Assembly (NCBI GenBank): GCA_035292685.1
Contig: DATDPP010000079.1
Span: 1-64,000 of the forward strand
DNA length: 64,000 nucleotides
Direction of reading: 5' to 3'
From: JALYNX01 sp035292685
Lineage (GTDB): Bacteria; Actinomycetota; Acidimicrobiia; Spongiisociales; ZC4RG35
This document shows, one piece after another, positions 17,128 to 25,782 of this stretch. A program made the translations under genes and the position numbers. Under the pieces are notes generated by a model. It had not been told where the DNA came from. It saw only the letters and a list, made by a program, of their open reading frames with translations, and did no database searches. The first letter of the stretch is position 1. Each line of letters begins with the position of its first letter.

Positions 17128-18076
17128 CCCGAGCCTCGCCCTCCATGCTCTCTATCGCCACGATGTCCTCGACCTGACTCTCCTGCAACAGGAACCCCTC
17201 ACCGGTCACCGCGCCGAAATCGCCTTCCGCCATCTCCAGGGCGTCGACCTTGGGCCGCCACTTGAACGCCCTTTCTGCCAGCGGGTCGAAAACTAGCTTC
17301 TCCAGAGCCAGGGCGAAGATGATGAAGAAGAGGGCGTACCCGATGACGCCGTGGGCACGGTGGGCGTCGTACCAGAACTTGATGGTCCATCCCATCCCCC
17401 GATCTGATGCGAACACCTCGGCGATGATCAGGCCCTTCCAGCCGATCGCATAGGCATAACGGATGGCGGCGAAGAAGAAGGGCATCAGAGAGGGGAGAAG
17501 GACATGGCGGGTGATCTTGTTCTGCGGGACGTCGAATGCCCGCGCCATGTCGAACAGCTCTTTGGGTGTGTTGCGGACCCCCTCCCGCACGTTGATGATG
17601 ACAAAGGGCAGACCCGCCAGGATCACTGCCAGGATCGGCCCGAGATGGCTGAACCCCAGCGCCAGACCGAGGAAGAGCGCCCAGACCAGGGCGGGCATGG
17701 CCAGCACGGCCATGACCCAGTCGTGGAAGAAGGCGTCGACCGACTTGGAGATGCCCATCGCCAGCCCGATCACGGTGCCCAGGATCAATGCCACGAAGAA
17801 CCCGATGGTGAGGCGGATGATCGAGATGGCGAACTGAACGTACAGATTCGCGGCGACACTGCTGTAACGGACGCCACTGGTCAGGGTGACCTCCTCCCAC
17901 ATGAACTGAAGCACCTTCTGCGGGGTGGGGAAGATCCGAGAGTCGATGGTGTAGTAGATGAAGTACCAGAGGGCTAGAACCGCAAATGGGAACAGGATGC
18001 GAGCGGTCCGGGGAGACTTCAGCACCTGCCTCAAACCCGAATCCCGGGTGGGCGCCGTCGTGACCACGGTCGCCAT
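17120..18076 (-). CDS. ABC transporter permease 1 (NitT/TauT-like)
   Basis: Inner-membrane permease of 318 residues. About six hydrophobic helices, starting with ILFPFAVLALWYFIYY near residue 29. The EAA loop that docks the ATPase is near residue 195 (ELFDMARAFDVPQNK). A longer soluble tail follows the last helix. The start ATG overlaps the stop of permease 2 (ATGA), and an open frame upstream adds only 8 residues without support. Two different permeases in one operon suggest a heterodimeric channel. Confidence 0.9.
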   Translation of the reverse strand: MATVVTTAPTRDSGLRQVLKSPRTARILFPFAVLALWYFIYYTIDSRIFPTPQKVLQFMWEEVTLTSGVRYSSVAANLYVQFAISIIRLTIGFFVALILGTVIGLAMGISKSVDAFFHDWVMAVLAMPALVWALFLGLALGFSHLGPILAVILAGLPFVIINVREGVRNTPKELFDMARAFDVPQNKITRHVLLPSLMPFFFAAIRYAYAIGWKGLIIAEVFASDRGMGWTIKFWYDAHRAHGVIGYALFFIIFALALEKLVFDPLAERAFKWRPKVDALEMAEGDFGAVTGEGFLLQESQVEDIVAIESMEGEARDG

Positions 18077-18978
18077 CAGACGGTGACCTCCTGTCTCCAA
18101 CGGAAGAACTTGTTCTCATAGCGCTGAAGGACGAGTTTCTCCAGGATGAGGGTGAAGATGAAGAAGGAGAGGGCCCAGGTGAAGAACTCGTCCATCCGGA
18201 ACAGTTGGGAGGCGACTCTCATCTCGAACCCGATCCCCTCATTCGAGGAGAAGACCTCGGTGAGGACTGTCACCTTCCAGCCGACCGAGAAGCCGAACCT
18301 GAGTGCGGTGAAGATGAAGGGGGCGAGGAAGGGGACCACGATGTCTCGCTGGCGTCGCCAGGTGGTGACACCGAAGGCGCGCGACATGTCCATCAGGTCC
18401 TTGGGCAGCGCCCTAATCCCCTCGGCCACGTTCACTGTCACCAGGGCAAAGGTGGTCATGAAGATGGCGAAGATCCAGCCCTCCGGCTCGAAGCCCCAGA
18501 TCACCAGCCCGGTGAGGGCCCAGATCAGACCCGGAGACACCAAGCTGATGGTGGTGGCGTCCTTGAAGAAGCCATCGATCCATTTGTTCTGGGTGAAGAT
18601 GCCGAGCAAGACCCCGAACACGAAGGCACAGCCGAACCCGATCCCGATCCGGGTCAGTGTCGCCGCATAGCTCGACAAGAACCGCCCGCTCTCCACGAGA
18701 TCGGGAAAGGTCTGGATGATCCGGGTCGGGCCGGGGAGCAGGTTCTCGTTGAGGATCCTGCCGGAGGCAAGTTCCCAGACGCCGAGGAAGAAGACGTAAC
18801 CTGCGATCCGCCAGAACCACTTTCGCCTGGTGTCACGCTTTTGAAGAGCAAGCAGACGCTCCTCTTCTGCGGAACGGGCACGTGGGGCCGGGTGCTCCAG
18901 TGTCGTTGCCAAATCTTCCCTCTGGGTCTCGTCTTCCAACAGGTCGGGGAGGGTGAGTGGGCGTTGCGGCCCACTCAC
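18076..18978 (-). CDS. ABC transporter permease 2 (NitT/TauT-like)
   Basis: Inner-membrane permease of 300 residues starting with GTG. It has a charged N-terminal tail of about 50 residues (acidic and basic stretches, DEDE-type mix), then helices from WRIAGYVFFLGVWELA onward. The EAA loop reads DLMDMSRAFGVTTWRR. Its helices and loop are clearly different from permease 1, so they are not a simple duplicate. It follows the binding-protein gene by 20 bases. Confidence 0.9.
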   Translation of the reverse strand: MSGPQRPLTLPDLLEDETQREDLATTLEHPAPRARSAEEERLLALQKRDTRRKWFWRIAGYVFFLGVWELASGRILNENLLPGPTRIIQTFPDLVESGRFLSSYAATLTRIGIGFGCAFVFGVLLGIFTQNKWIDGFFKDATTISLVSPGLIWALTGLVIWGFEPEGWIFAIFMTTFALVTVNVAEGIRALPKDLMDMSRAFGVTTWRRQRDIVVPFLAPFIFTALRFGFSVGWKVTVLTEVFSSNEGIGFEMRVASQLFRMDEFFTWALSFFIFTLILEKLVLQRYENKFFRWRQEVTV

Positions 18979-18998
18979 CCTCGTCGATCAATTGTCGA

Positions 18999-20075
18999 TC
19001 AGGGCGCGGGGATCACTTCGAACCTGGGCTGGGGGAATCCCTCCTCCAGCTTGTTCTGGTTGTCCGGGTGGAGATCCACCATGAAGTCCCAGATCGCTCG
19101 TTCTGCCTCGACCCACTCCTCGGTGAGGTACACCGAGTCCACGAACCAGTCGTTCTCGCCTGACATGAATTCCTGGATGAAGGCCACGTCCTCGGGCTCC
19201 TCCACCGAGAAATGCTGCGGGTAGGTCTCGATGATCTCGGCCTGGATCTCGGGATCCGACCAGGCGTCGATGCCCCGCTGCCAAAGCACCAGGAACGCCG
19301 CCGCCGCCTCGGGGTTGGCGTCGTAGAACTCCTCGGTGGCGGTGAACAGATTCGACATCACGTGGTTCTCGCCATCGTCGAACCCGGAGAATGAGTTGTA
19401 GAGCTGGAAGGGCATCTGACCGTCGTACATCAGCACCAGTTCACCGGTCCGCAAGTACGGCGCCGCCGCTTCCGGGATGATGACCGCGACCTCGCAGTCC
19501 CCGTTGAGGAGGTTCTGCGGATTGACAAAGTGATCGTTGACGATCAGCTCGTAGTCGCCACCGCCCACGAAGTAGTCGATGTCATGAAGCTCGTTCATGG
19601 CCACCGACCAGAACTGGGTGTTGGAGACCGGGCTGCTCACACAGATCGGGGAGCCGGGCGGGACATCGGTGAGCTCGGCGTACGTGTCATCGGCTCTCCT
19701 CATCATCGGCGACCTCTGGTAGTTGTACTTTCCGAAGGTCACCGTTTTCATGCCGGTCTCCTGCTCGAGAACCGGGATCTCCTGAGTCCCCATTGACACT
19801 ATGTCTCCGTGGCCGCCGGCGAAGAAGGTGAACTCATCCCACGTCGAACTTGTGACGATTCGGGTGTTGTACTCCTCCTCCCACTCCACGATCATTCCGG
19901 TGTCGTTCATGTAATCCCAGACCGGGTCGGGAGCGAAAGCGAATCGGATGACGGTTCTCTCCTCGCCGTCCGCTGTCGTATCCCCTGTCCCGTCACCCTC
20001 AGTTCCGCAAGCCGCCGCCACCAGAGCCAGCAGGGCGGTCAGCGATACCCACCACCATTTCGATCTCGGTCTCAC
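18999..20075 (-). CDS. ABC transporter substrate-binding lipoprotein 2 (NitT/TauT-like)
   Basis: Paralog of 15180-16250, 358 residues. Signal sequence RPRSKWWWVSLTALLALV with lipobox ending AAAC, then a Gly/Thr linker (GDGTGDTTADGEE). GTG 20075 was chosen over the adjacent ATG 20078 because it puts GGGAGG at the same spacing as in the paralog. The same segments are conserved (FAFAPDPVWDYMND, GGHGDIVSMG, NDHFVNPQNL). First gene of the importer operon, with the long operator copy 4 just upstream, shared with the divergent ATPase gene. Confidence 0.88.
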   Translation of the reverse strand: MRPRSKWWWVSLTALLALVAAACGTEGDGTGDTTADGEERTVIRFAFAPDPVWDYMNDTGMIVEWEEEYNTRIVTSSTWDEFTFFAGGHGDIVSMGTQEIPVLEQETGMKTVTFGKYNYQRSPMMRRADDTYAELTDVPPGSPICVSSPVSNTQFWSVAMNELHDIDYFVGGGDYELIVNDHFVNPQNLLNGDCEVAVIIPEAAAPYLRTGELVLMYDGQMPFQLYNSFSGFDDGENHVMSNLFTATEEFYDANPEAAAAFLVLWQRGIDAWSDPEIQAEIIETYPQHFSVEEPEDVAFIQEFMSGENDWFVDSVYLTEEWVEAERAIWDFMVDLHPDNQNKLEEGFPQPRFEVIPAP

Positions 20076-20136
20076 CATTTCCTCCCGATTGGGTCGCCAG
20101 TGGTACGTCGTCAAGTCCCCGGGACTGGACAGCCAA

Positions 20137-20170
20137 GATCATATATCAGACAATCCATACTTTGCACTGT
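20137..20170. promoter_or_regulatory. Shared operator/promoter element, copy 4 (long form)
   Basis: GATCATATATCAGACAATCC followed by an ATACTTTGCACTGT end, 33 of 34 positions identical to copy 3. It lies between the divergent binding-protein (minus) and ATPase (plus) genes, so it can control the whole importer in both directions. Confidence 0.6.
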
Positions 20171-20178
20171 CAACGGGA

Positions 20179-20952
20179 ATGAGTTCTGCCATGACTCCAA
20201 CCATCGTGCGGATCCGCGGCCTCGGCTTCGGTTACCAGTCGACAGGGCACGGCAAGACGGTGCTCGCCGGCCTCGATATCGACATCGCCAAGGGGAGCGT
20301 GCACGCCTTCGTCGGGCCCAACGGATGCGGCAAGAGCACCCTGCTCAGGATCATCGCCGGACTGGAGACCCCGGTCGCCGGCAGCATCGAGTTCCTCGGT
20401 GCCAACGACCAGGAGAACCGAACCGCCCTGGTCTTCCAGAGCCCCCGGCTCCTCCCATGGTGGAACGTGGAGCGCAACATCGCCATCGGCGCCGAGTTCG
20501 CGGACAAACCCCGGAACCTCTACCGAAAGGTCAGGGACTTCAACACCGAAAGGGTGGGGCTCGGCTCTATTAGGAATCGACCCTCATACGAGCTCTCTCT
20601 CGGCCAACAGACCATGGCCGGGCTGGGACGAGGCCTGGCTCATGACGCCGAGATCCTGCTGCTCGACGAGCCATTCGCTCACCTCGACGCCATGACCCGA
20701 CGACGGTTCTACGAAGAGTTCGAGACCCACTGGCAGGTCGATCCACGTACCACCTTGCTCGTAACCCACGACGTAGCCGAAGCGGTGACCCTTGCCGATC
20801 GGGTATCGGTTATGGGTCGAGGACCGGGCCCTCTGATCGACACCATCGAAGTCGACGCCGAGCGCCCCCGGGTCGGGATCTCACCTGCGCACCCTGGTAT
20901 CCGTTCGGCTACAACATGGGTCTGGGACGCGCTGGAAAGATCGGATCGCTGA
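20179..20952 (+). CDS. ABC transporter ATP-binding protein, second ATPase with altered signature
   Basis: ATPase of 257 residues, divergent from the importer operon. Walker A GPNGCGKST near residue 44, Q-loop VFQSPRLLPW, Walker B ILLLDEPFAHLD and switch His LLVTHDVAEA are intact. The signature reads LSLGQQ instead of LSGGQQ, a change at the third position that contacts ATP in the partner site. Two ATPases and two permeases suggest a heteromeric transporter in which the two ATP sites may differ. Start is ATG 20179 or 20191; neither has a strong ribosome site. Confidence 0.85.
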   Translation: MSSAMTPTIVRIRGLGFGYQSTGHGKTVLAGLDIDIAKGSVHAFVGPNGCGKSTLLRIIAGLETPVAGSIEFLGANDQENRTALVFQSPRLLPWWNVERNIAIGAEFADKPRNLYRKVRDFNTERVGLGSIRNRPSYELSLGQQTMAGLGRGLAHDAEILLLDEPFAHLDAMTRRRFYEEFETHWQVDPRTTLLVTHDVAEAVTLADRVSVMGRGPGPLIDTIEVDAERPRVGISPAHPGIRSATTWVWDALERSDR

Positions 20953-20974
20953 ACCCGCATAGGAGGCGGAGACA

Positions 20975-21841
20975 ATGGCCACGGTTGGGTTTCTGGGCTT
21001 GGGAAGGATGGGCGGGCCGATGGCACGGCATCTGGTTGAGGCAGGTCATCGGGTGATCGGCGTCGACCCGGCTGAACCTGCCAGGAACCGGGCCGCGGGC
21101 TTCGGTGTCGAGGCCACGGATGAGATTGCGGCTGTGGCGTCGTTCCACGTGATCATGACCTCGCTTCCCGACACACCGCAGGTGGAGGAGGTCTACCTGG
21201 CCGGCCTTCTGGATCACCTGGCGCCTGGATCGTTGTGCCTCGATCTTTCGACCCTCGACGTGGAGGCCTCCCGGCGGATCGCGAGCACCGCCTCACGACG
21301 CGGGATCGACTTCCTCGACTGCCCCGTCAGCGGCACCTCGTTGCACGCCGAGGCCGGGACTCTGGCGATCATGGTTGGCGGAGATCCCGAGGCCATGGAA
21401 CGTGGGCGCCCATTCTTGGAGCCCTTCTCCAGCTCGATCCAGCATCTTGGGCCAAATGGCGCCGGTCTGGAGATGAAGCTGATTGCCAACCGTCTCCTCA
21501 CCGCCCACCTGGTGGCGATCGCCGAGGCAGTCCTCGAGATCGAGGACGCAGGTCTCGACGTGGCCGACTGTCTCGAGGTGCTGCGAGCCGGCGCCGTCCC
21601 CAGGCTTCTCGCTTACAAGGCCGACCCCATGTCACAGCGTGATCACAAGCCCCTTTTCACCGTCGACCTCATGAGCAAGGACCTGGGTTTGGCCGAAGCC
21701 CGAAGACCCGCCGGACCGGTGACCGCCTCGGCCGTGGAAATCCTCAAAGCAGCACAGAATCAGGGATGGGGGGCGAGTGACATTGGAGCGGTCATCGAAA
21801 TCCTGGGCCGGCCCCCCAGCTGGGTCTCGCTCACACCCTGA
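20975..21841 (+). CDS. NAD(P)-dependent 3-hydroxyacid dehydrogenase (HIBADH family)
   Basis: Beta-hydroxyacid dehydrogenase of 288 residues. Rossmann motif GFLGLGRMGGPMA at the N-terminus, substrate loop DCPVSGTSLHAEAG near 115, catalytic Lys in GLEMKLIAN near 170. Family members oxidise 3-hydroxyisobutyrate, tartronate semialdehyde or gamma-hydroxybutyrate-like acids. It has a ribosome site (TAGGAGG) 9 bases before the ATG and follows the ATPase gene by 22 bases. Its last 11 bases overlap the convergent amidohydrolase gene. One of five members of the family in the window. Confidence 0.88.
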   Translation: MATVGFLGLGRMGGPMARHLVEAGHRVIGVDPAEPARNRAAGFGVEATDEIAAVASFHVIMTSLPDTPQVEEVYLAGLLDHLAPGSLCLDLSTLDVEASRRIASTASRRGIDFLDCPVSGTSLHAEAGTLAIMVGGDPEAMERGRPFLEPFSSSIQHLGPNGAGLEMKLIANRLLTAHLVAIAEAVLEIEDAGLDVADCLEVLRAGAVPRLLAYKADPMSQRDHKPLFTVDLMSKDLGLAEARRPAGPVTASAVEILKAAQNQGWGASDIGAVIEILGRPPSWVSLTP

Positions 21842-22883
21842 GCAAACGAGCGGCGTTGCCGCCGACGATCAACCTGTGTTGTTCGGTTGTCAGATCGGCC
21901 CCGGCAAGGAAACCCAGCGGATCAGTTGGCCCCATGTCGAAGGGGTAGTCGGTGCCCATCAGAACGTGCTCGGCGCCGAATTCGCCGACCAGATACTCCA
22001 CTGCCCCGGCGGAGAACACCGTGGTGTCGAAAAAGAGCTGGTGCAGGTATTCGCTGGGAGGGCGTGGAATGTGACGCCTCGTTTCGGGCCTGACGTTGTA
22101 GGCGTGATCGGTCCGCGCGAAGTAGAACGGGAGATAGCCTCCGCCGTGGACCACCAGCATTCGCAGGCCGGGGAATCGCTCCCAGACCCCGCCGAGGATC
22201 ATCCGGGAGAGGGCCACGGTGGACGCCAGGGGCATGCAGACCACGTTGATGAGGTAGTAATCGTCCATTCTGCGGGGCTCGGTCCAACCGTGCGGGTGGA
22301 GGATTACCAGCATCTCCAGGTCCTCGGCTTTGGCCCAAACCGGGTCGAACCGGCGATCGTCTAGATCCTGGCCATTCACGTCGGCGTTGATCTCGAACCC
22401 GTTGAATCCGAGATCGCGGTTGACCCGGACCATCTCCGCCACCGCCGCCGCAGGATGGTTCATCGGCAGGTTGGCGATCCCGACGAATCGGCCTGGGCTG
22501 GCAGCGACCAACTCTGCGATCCCATCATTCTGCTGGGCCGCCACCTTGGGGCCCATGAGCTCATCGAGCCAGTAGAAGTACTGCGGGGGCGCTATCGAGA
22601 GCGCCTGAATGTCGATCCCTTGGAGGTCCATGTCGGCGACCCGGGCCTCGGGATCGATGAATTGCGCGGCTTGCGTTGCGCGTAACTCCCGGTTGTAGCG
22701 TGTGCTCTCTTCAGGCTGGACCACCATCCGGGGGTCGTACTCCGGTCGGAAATGAGGCGCGGCGACGGCAGCGGCATCCGGGACCTCCACATGGCTGTGG
22801 ATGTCGAAGGTGAGATAAGGCGGTTTGGGGGCGACGCTGGGCGCCCATTTCGGGCCTAGCTCCGGCCACCACTCCCCGCTCAC
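21831..22883 (-). CDS. Metal-dependent amidohydrolase/decarboxylase (ACMSD-like)
   Basis: ACMSD-branch amidohydrolase of about 350 residues. Ligands: HxH in FDIHSHVEV, His in VILHPHGW, His in VVHGGGYLPF, Asp in GTDYPFDMG. GTG 22883 gives an N-terminal extension (SGEWWPELGPKWAPS) similar in length and Trp pattern to that of 27542-28615, which supports this start; further upstream the frame runs into operator copy 5. The two proteins are close paralogs. Possible roles in this branch are decarboxylation of aromatic or muconate-type acids, or hydration as in LigJ. Confidence 0.84.
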   Translation of the reverse strand: MSGEWWPELGPKWAPSVAPKPPYLTFDIHSHVEVPDAAAVAAPHFRPEYDPRMVVQPEESTRYNRELRATQAAQFIDPEARVADMDLQGIDIQALSIAPPQYFYWLDELMGPKVAAQQNDGIAELVAASPGRFVGIANLPMNHPAAAVAEMVRVNRDLGFNGFEINADVNGQDLDDRRFDPVWAKAEDLEMLVILHPHGWTEPRRMDDYYLINVVCMPLASTVALSRMILGGVWERFPGLRMLVVHGGGYLPFYFARTDHAYNVRPETRRHIPRPPSEYLHQLFFDTTVFSAGAVEYLVGEFGAEHVLMGTDYPFDMGPTDPLGFLAGADLTTEQHRLIVGGNAARLLRV

Positions 22884-22942
22884 AACGCCGCACCGGCAGG
22901 TTTCGCAGTTGGGGGCCGGTTTCGGATCTGGCTCACGCCCGT

Positions 22943-22960
22943 CAATATATTGTGCAACAT
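22943..22960. promoter_or_regulatory. Shared AT-rich operator/promoter element, copy 5
   Basis: CAATATATTGTGCAACAT between the divergent amidohydrolase and MFS genes, matching copy 7 (28623) through ATATATTGTGCA. A TATATT box can serve either strand. Confidence 0.55.
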
Positions 22961-23024
22961 CGCCCGACCACGCCGCATCCTCCACCCCTTCGGCGTTGCC
23001 TCCTCCTCGACCGAGCGACTCTTG

Positions 23025-24191
23025 ATGGCGATCGCAGTCGGCGCCCTCGGCACCCTAGGCTTCTCGGTCACCGCGCCTCTCCTGCCCGACCTGGCCGACG
23101 CGCTTGGTGTGAGCAGAGCGGCAATCGGCCTGGTCCAGGCGGCGATTTCGGTCCCCGGAGTCCTCCTCTCGATCCTGATCGGGTACTTCGCCGACCGTTT
23201 CGGAAGACGCAGAGTGGTATTGACCAGCCTGCTCATATTCGGAACATTCGGGATGGCCGGGTTTTGGGCCCGATCCCTCTGGCCCCTCGTTGTGACCCGC
23301 TTCATTCAGGGGGCCGGGACCTCAGGGATCCTGGGGCTGGGCATCGTTCTCGTCGGTGACATCTTCGAGGGGCGGGCCCGGACCAAGGCTATGGGATACA
23401 ACCTGGGCGGAGTGACGGTGGTGAACATGATGGGCCCCATCGTGTCGGGGATGCTGGGGCAAGGCGGGGTGTTCCGACCATTCCTGATCTTCTCGGTCGG
23501 GTACCCATTGGCGTTGTGGGCTACCCGGATGCCGATCGAGCCAAGACGCGAGGTCGACTCCCCCTTGAGTCATGCCAGTGAGGCCTACGCCTCGCTGCGC
23601 ATGGGTGGGCATCTTGTCGACTACACCGGGATCCTGATCGCAACCGTCGGAGTCACGGTCCTCATGCATGGACTGGGGTTTACGACGGTCCCCTTGTATC
23701 TCGACGGGGTCTTCGGCATCGCCTCGTTCGGTCGGGGATTCGTGATCGCCTTCTTCCAGGTCGGCGTTGTCATCGCCGCGGTCCAAATCGGGCGCCTGCA
23801 GGCCCGTCACGGAGGTTCACGGCTCGTGGGGACCGCCTTCACCCTCATGGGCCTGGGGATGGTGGTCACAGCTGTGGCCCCGGAATGGTGGGTGGTGCCT
23901 CTCGGGCTGGCCCTATCCGGTATCGGGTTCGGGCTCTTCGTCCCTCAGGCCCAGGAGAAGGCCGCCACCTTGAGTGATCCCTTGTATCGCGGATTGACCG
24001 TCCTCACCTGGGTCACCTTTGTCCGCTTCGCACAGGTCGTCGGTCCGCCGGCCGGGTCGTGGTCAGCCGAGAGTGTCGGCGCGAGGTTGACGTTTGCCAT
24101 CACAGGCGCAGTCATGTTGTTGGCTGCCGCCCTCTGGCAACCGATCCGGAATTACGCTTCGAGGAGGCAGGTCACAATCTCCCCCTCGTGA
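23025..24191 (+). CDS. MFS transporter
   Basis: Major facilitator carrier of about 388 residues with some 12 hydrophobic helices. The A-motif loop GYFADRFGRRRVVL follows helix 2, as in drug/H+ antiporters and sugar or acid carriers. ATG 23025 lies directly before the first helix (MAIAVGALGTLGFSVTAPLLP); TTG 23022 is also possible. The in-frame TTG at 22950 lies inside the operator and is unlikely. Followed within 36 bases by the fumarylacetoacetate-hydrolase gene, so its substrate may be a product or substrate of that pathway; direction of transport is unknown. Confidence 0.85.
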   Translation: MAIAVGALGTLGFSVTAPLLPDLADALGVSRAAIGLVQAAISVPGVLLSILIGYFADRFGRRRVVLTSLLIFGTFGMAGFWARSLWPLVVTRFIQGAGTSGILGLGIVLVGDIFEGRARTKAMGYNLGGVTVVNMMGPIVSGMLGQGGVFRPFLIFSVGYPLALWATRMPIEPRREVDSPLSHASEAYASLRMGGHLVDYTGILIATVGVTVLMHGLGFTTVPLYLDGVFGIASFGRGFVIAFFQVGVVIAAVQIGRLQARHGGSRLVGTAFTLMGLGMVVTAVAPEWWVVPLGLALSGIGFGLFVPQAQEKAATLSDPLYRGLTVLTWVTFVRFAQVVGPPAGSWSAESVGARLTFAITGAVMLLAAALWQPIRNYASRRQVTISPS

Positions 24192-24200
24192 TACAGGATG

Positions 24201-24222
24201 AACGATGCACGATGTACCATCG
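24201..24222. promoter_or_regulatory. Shared operator element, copy 6 (diverged)
   Basis: GATGCACGATGTACCATCG, upstream of the fumarylacetoacetate-hydrolase and GntR genes. On the minus strand it gives ACATCGTGCATC, close to the ATATCGTGCATC of copy 1, but it lacks the TATAT core. If real, it would let the GntR regulator control its own operon. Confidence 0.4.
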
Positions 24223-24226
24223 CTTC

Positions 24227-25090
24227 ATGCGTCTGGCCACCTTTGAGTTGGACCAACAACGCCTGGTGGGCGCCATCGACGGGGATCAGATGGTGGATTT
24301 TTCCGGCTCCGGGCTTCCCAACGAGATGATCGAGTTGATCAGGACCTGGGACCAGGATCGGGCTCGTTCCGCATACGCCACCTCCCCCAGGATCCCGCTG
24401 AGCCGGGTTCGTTTGCTGGCGCCCCTTGCCCCCCGGAAGAACATCATCGCCGTGGGCCGCAACTATCACGACCACGCTGAGGAATTCTCCGCTTCGGGTT
24501 TCGATGCCGCCGAGAAGCAGATGATCCCCGATCATCCGGTCTTCTTCACCAAGGCGCCGACCTCGGTCATCGGCCCCGAACAGGCGATCGTCCTGGACAA
24601 CGATCCGACCGGGACTACCGACTACGAGGGGGAGATGGCGGTGGTCATCGGCCGAACCGCCCGCAATGTGACCCTAGGGACCGCTCTGGATCATGTTTTC
24701 GGATGGACCATCGTGAACGATGTCACCGCACGTGACCTCCAGAAGAGACACGTTCAATGGTTCCTCGGCAAGAGCCCGGACACCTTCTGCCCGATGGGAC
24801 CGGCGATCTCGACGATCGACGAGCTACCCGACATCGAATCGTCTTGGTTGAGGACGACGGTGAACAACGAGCTCCGACAGGAGACGCAGATCAAGGAGCT
24901 CGTGTTCGATGTCCCGACCTTGCTCACCACCTTGAGCCAGGTGATGACACTGGAACCTGGAGATGTCATCGCCACCGGGACCGGAAAGGGAGTCGGGATC
25001 GGCTTCGACCCGCCCGTCTATCTCGTCCCCGGGGACGTCGTCGAGGTTTCCATCGATGGAATAGGCACCTTGCGCAACCCAGTCGTTTGA
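24227..25090 (+). CDS. Fumarylacetoacetate hydrolase family protein
   Basis: FAH-family hydrolase/hydratase of 287 residues. N-terminal cap (MRLATFEL), then the core from NIIAVGRNYHDHAEEF near 80, substrate loop KAPTSVIGP, metal-binding DYEGEMAVVIG near 140 and C-terminal GTGKGVG. Members cleave 1,3-diketone acids or hydrate and decarboxylate 2-oxo dienoates at the end of aromatic catabolism. ATG 24227 fits the common family opening; ATG 24212 is also in frame. It is followed after 13 bases by the GntR regulator. Confidence 0.88.
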   Translation: MRLATFELDQQRLVGAIDGDQMVDFSGSGLPNEMIELIRTWDQDRARSAYATSPRIPLSRVRLLAPLAPRKNIIAVGRNYHDHAEEFSASGFDAAEKQMIPDHPVFFTKAPTSVIGPEQAIVLDNDPTGTTDYEGEMAVVIGRTARNVTLGTALDHVFGWTIVNDVTARDLQKRHVQWFLGKSPDTFCPMGPAISTIDELPDIESSWLRTTVNNELRQETQIKELVFDVPTLLTTLSQVMTLEPGDVIATGTGKGVGIGFDPPVYLVPGDVVEVSIDGIGTLRNPVV

Positions 25091-25103
25091 CGAGGAAAGA
25101 GAC

Positions 25104-25778
25104 ATGACTGACAGCGACCCCATCACCTACGAGCCGGGAGAGCCGGTGCGGTTGGGCCCGATGACCCGACCCCGCACTGCGACCGACTTCGTGTCCGGTT
25201 CGATTCGCCGTTCGATCCTCAACGGGGAATTGGTTGGCGGCACACGGTTGAGTCTCGCCACCCTGGCGTCGGCATTCGACGTCAGCACGACGCCGGTCCG
25301 TGAGGCGCTCCGAGAGCTGTCGTTCGAAGGGCTGGTGCGCCTCGACAGCTATCGAGGCGGCACGGTGAATGCAGTCACCAGGGCCGATGTCGAAGAGATC
25401 GTCCGGATCCGCCAGGTACTCGAGCCGATCGCAGTGAGGGAAGCGGTGGCGGCGATGACCTCCGGAGCCCTGGAAGCGGCGGAGAAGATCCTCGAATACA
25501 TGGAGCGCGACCCCATATGGGAGAACTGGGTCGAGGGGAACCGCTCTTTTCATCAGAAGCTGTACTCCGTTGCCCCCTCGAAGCGGCTGACCGGGATGAT
25601 CAAAGGTCTTCAGGACACCACCGTGGTGTTCATGAGCGCAACGGTCTCGAAGAGCGCGGCCTTGAGGTCGGAGGCTGCGAAGGACCATCGCGACATCCTG
25701 GAGGCGATGCGGGTCAGGGATGTCGACACCGCAATCGAGGTGACGCTTCGCCATCTGGCCATCCCGATCCGCCAATGA
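25104..25778 (+). CDS. GntR family transcriptional regulator (FCD domain)
   Basis: DNA-binding regulator of 224 residues. Winged helix-turn-helix at residues 30-95 (FVSGSIRRSILNGEL, ASAFDVSTTPVREALRELSFEGLV), then a helical FCD ligand domain from about 95 (ADVEEIVRIRQVLEP, His in FHQKLYSV and KDHRDILEAM) that often binds a metal and an organic acid. A ribosome site GAGGAAAGAG precedes the ATG. It lies inside the island's operons, its own operon carries a possible copy of the shared element, and it is the only regulator in the first 43 kb, making it the best candidate regulator of the nine sites (inference). Confidence 0.92.
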   Translation: MTDSDPITYEPGEPVRLGPMTRPRTATDFVSGSIRRSILNGELVGGTRLSLATLASAFDVSTTPVREALRELSFEGLVRLDSYRGGTVNAVTRADVEEIVRIRQVLEPIAVREAVAAMTSGALEAAEKILEYMERDPIWENWVEGNRSFHQKLYSVAPSKRLTGMIKGLQDTTVVFMSATVSKSAALRSEAAKDHRDILEAMRVRDVDTAIEVTLRHLAIPIRQ

Positions 25779-25782
25779 GCAG

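Noticed and set aside
22950..23024. TTG at 22950 as start of the MFS gene
   Set aside because: It lies inside the operator and adds a tail without family support; the first helix begins at ATG 23025.
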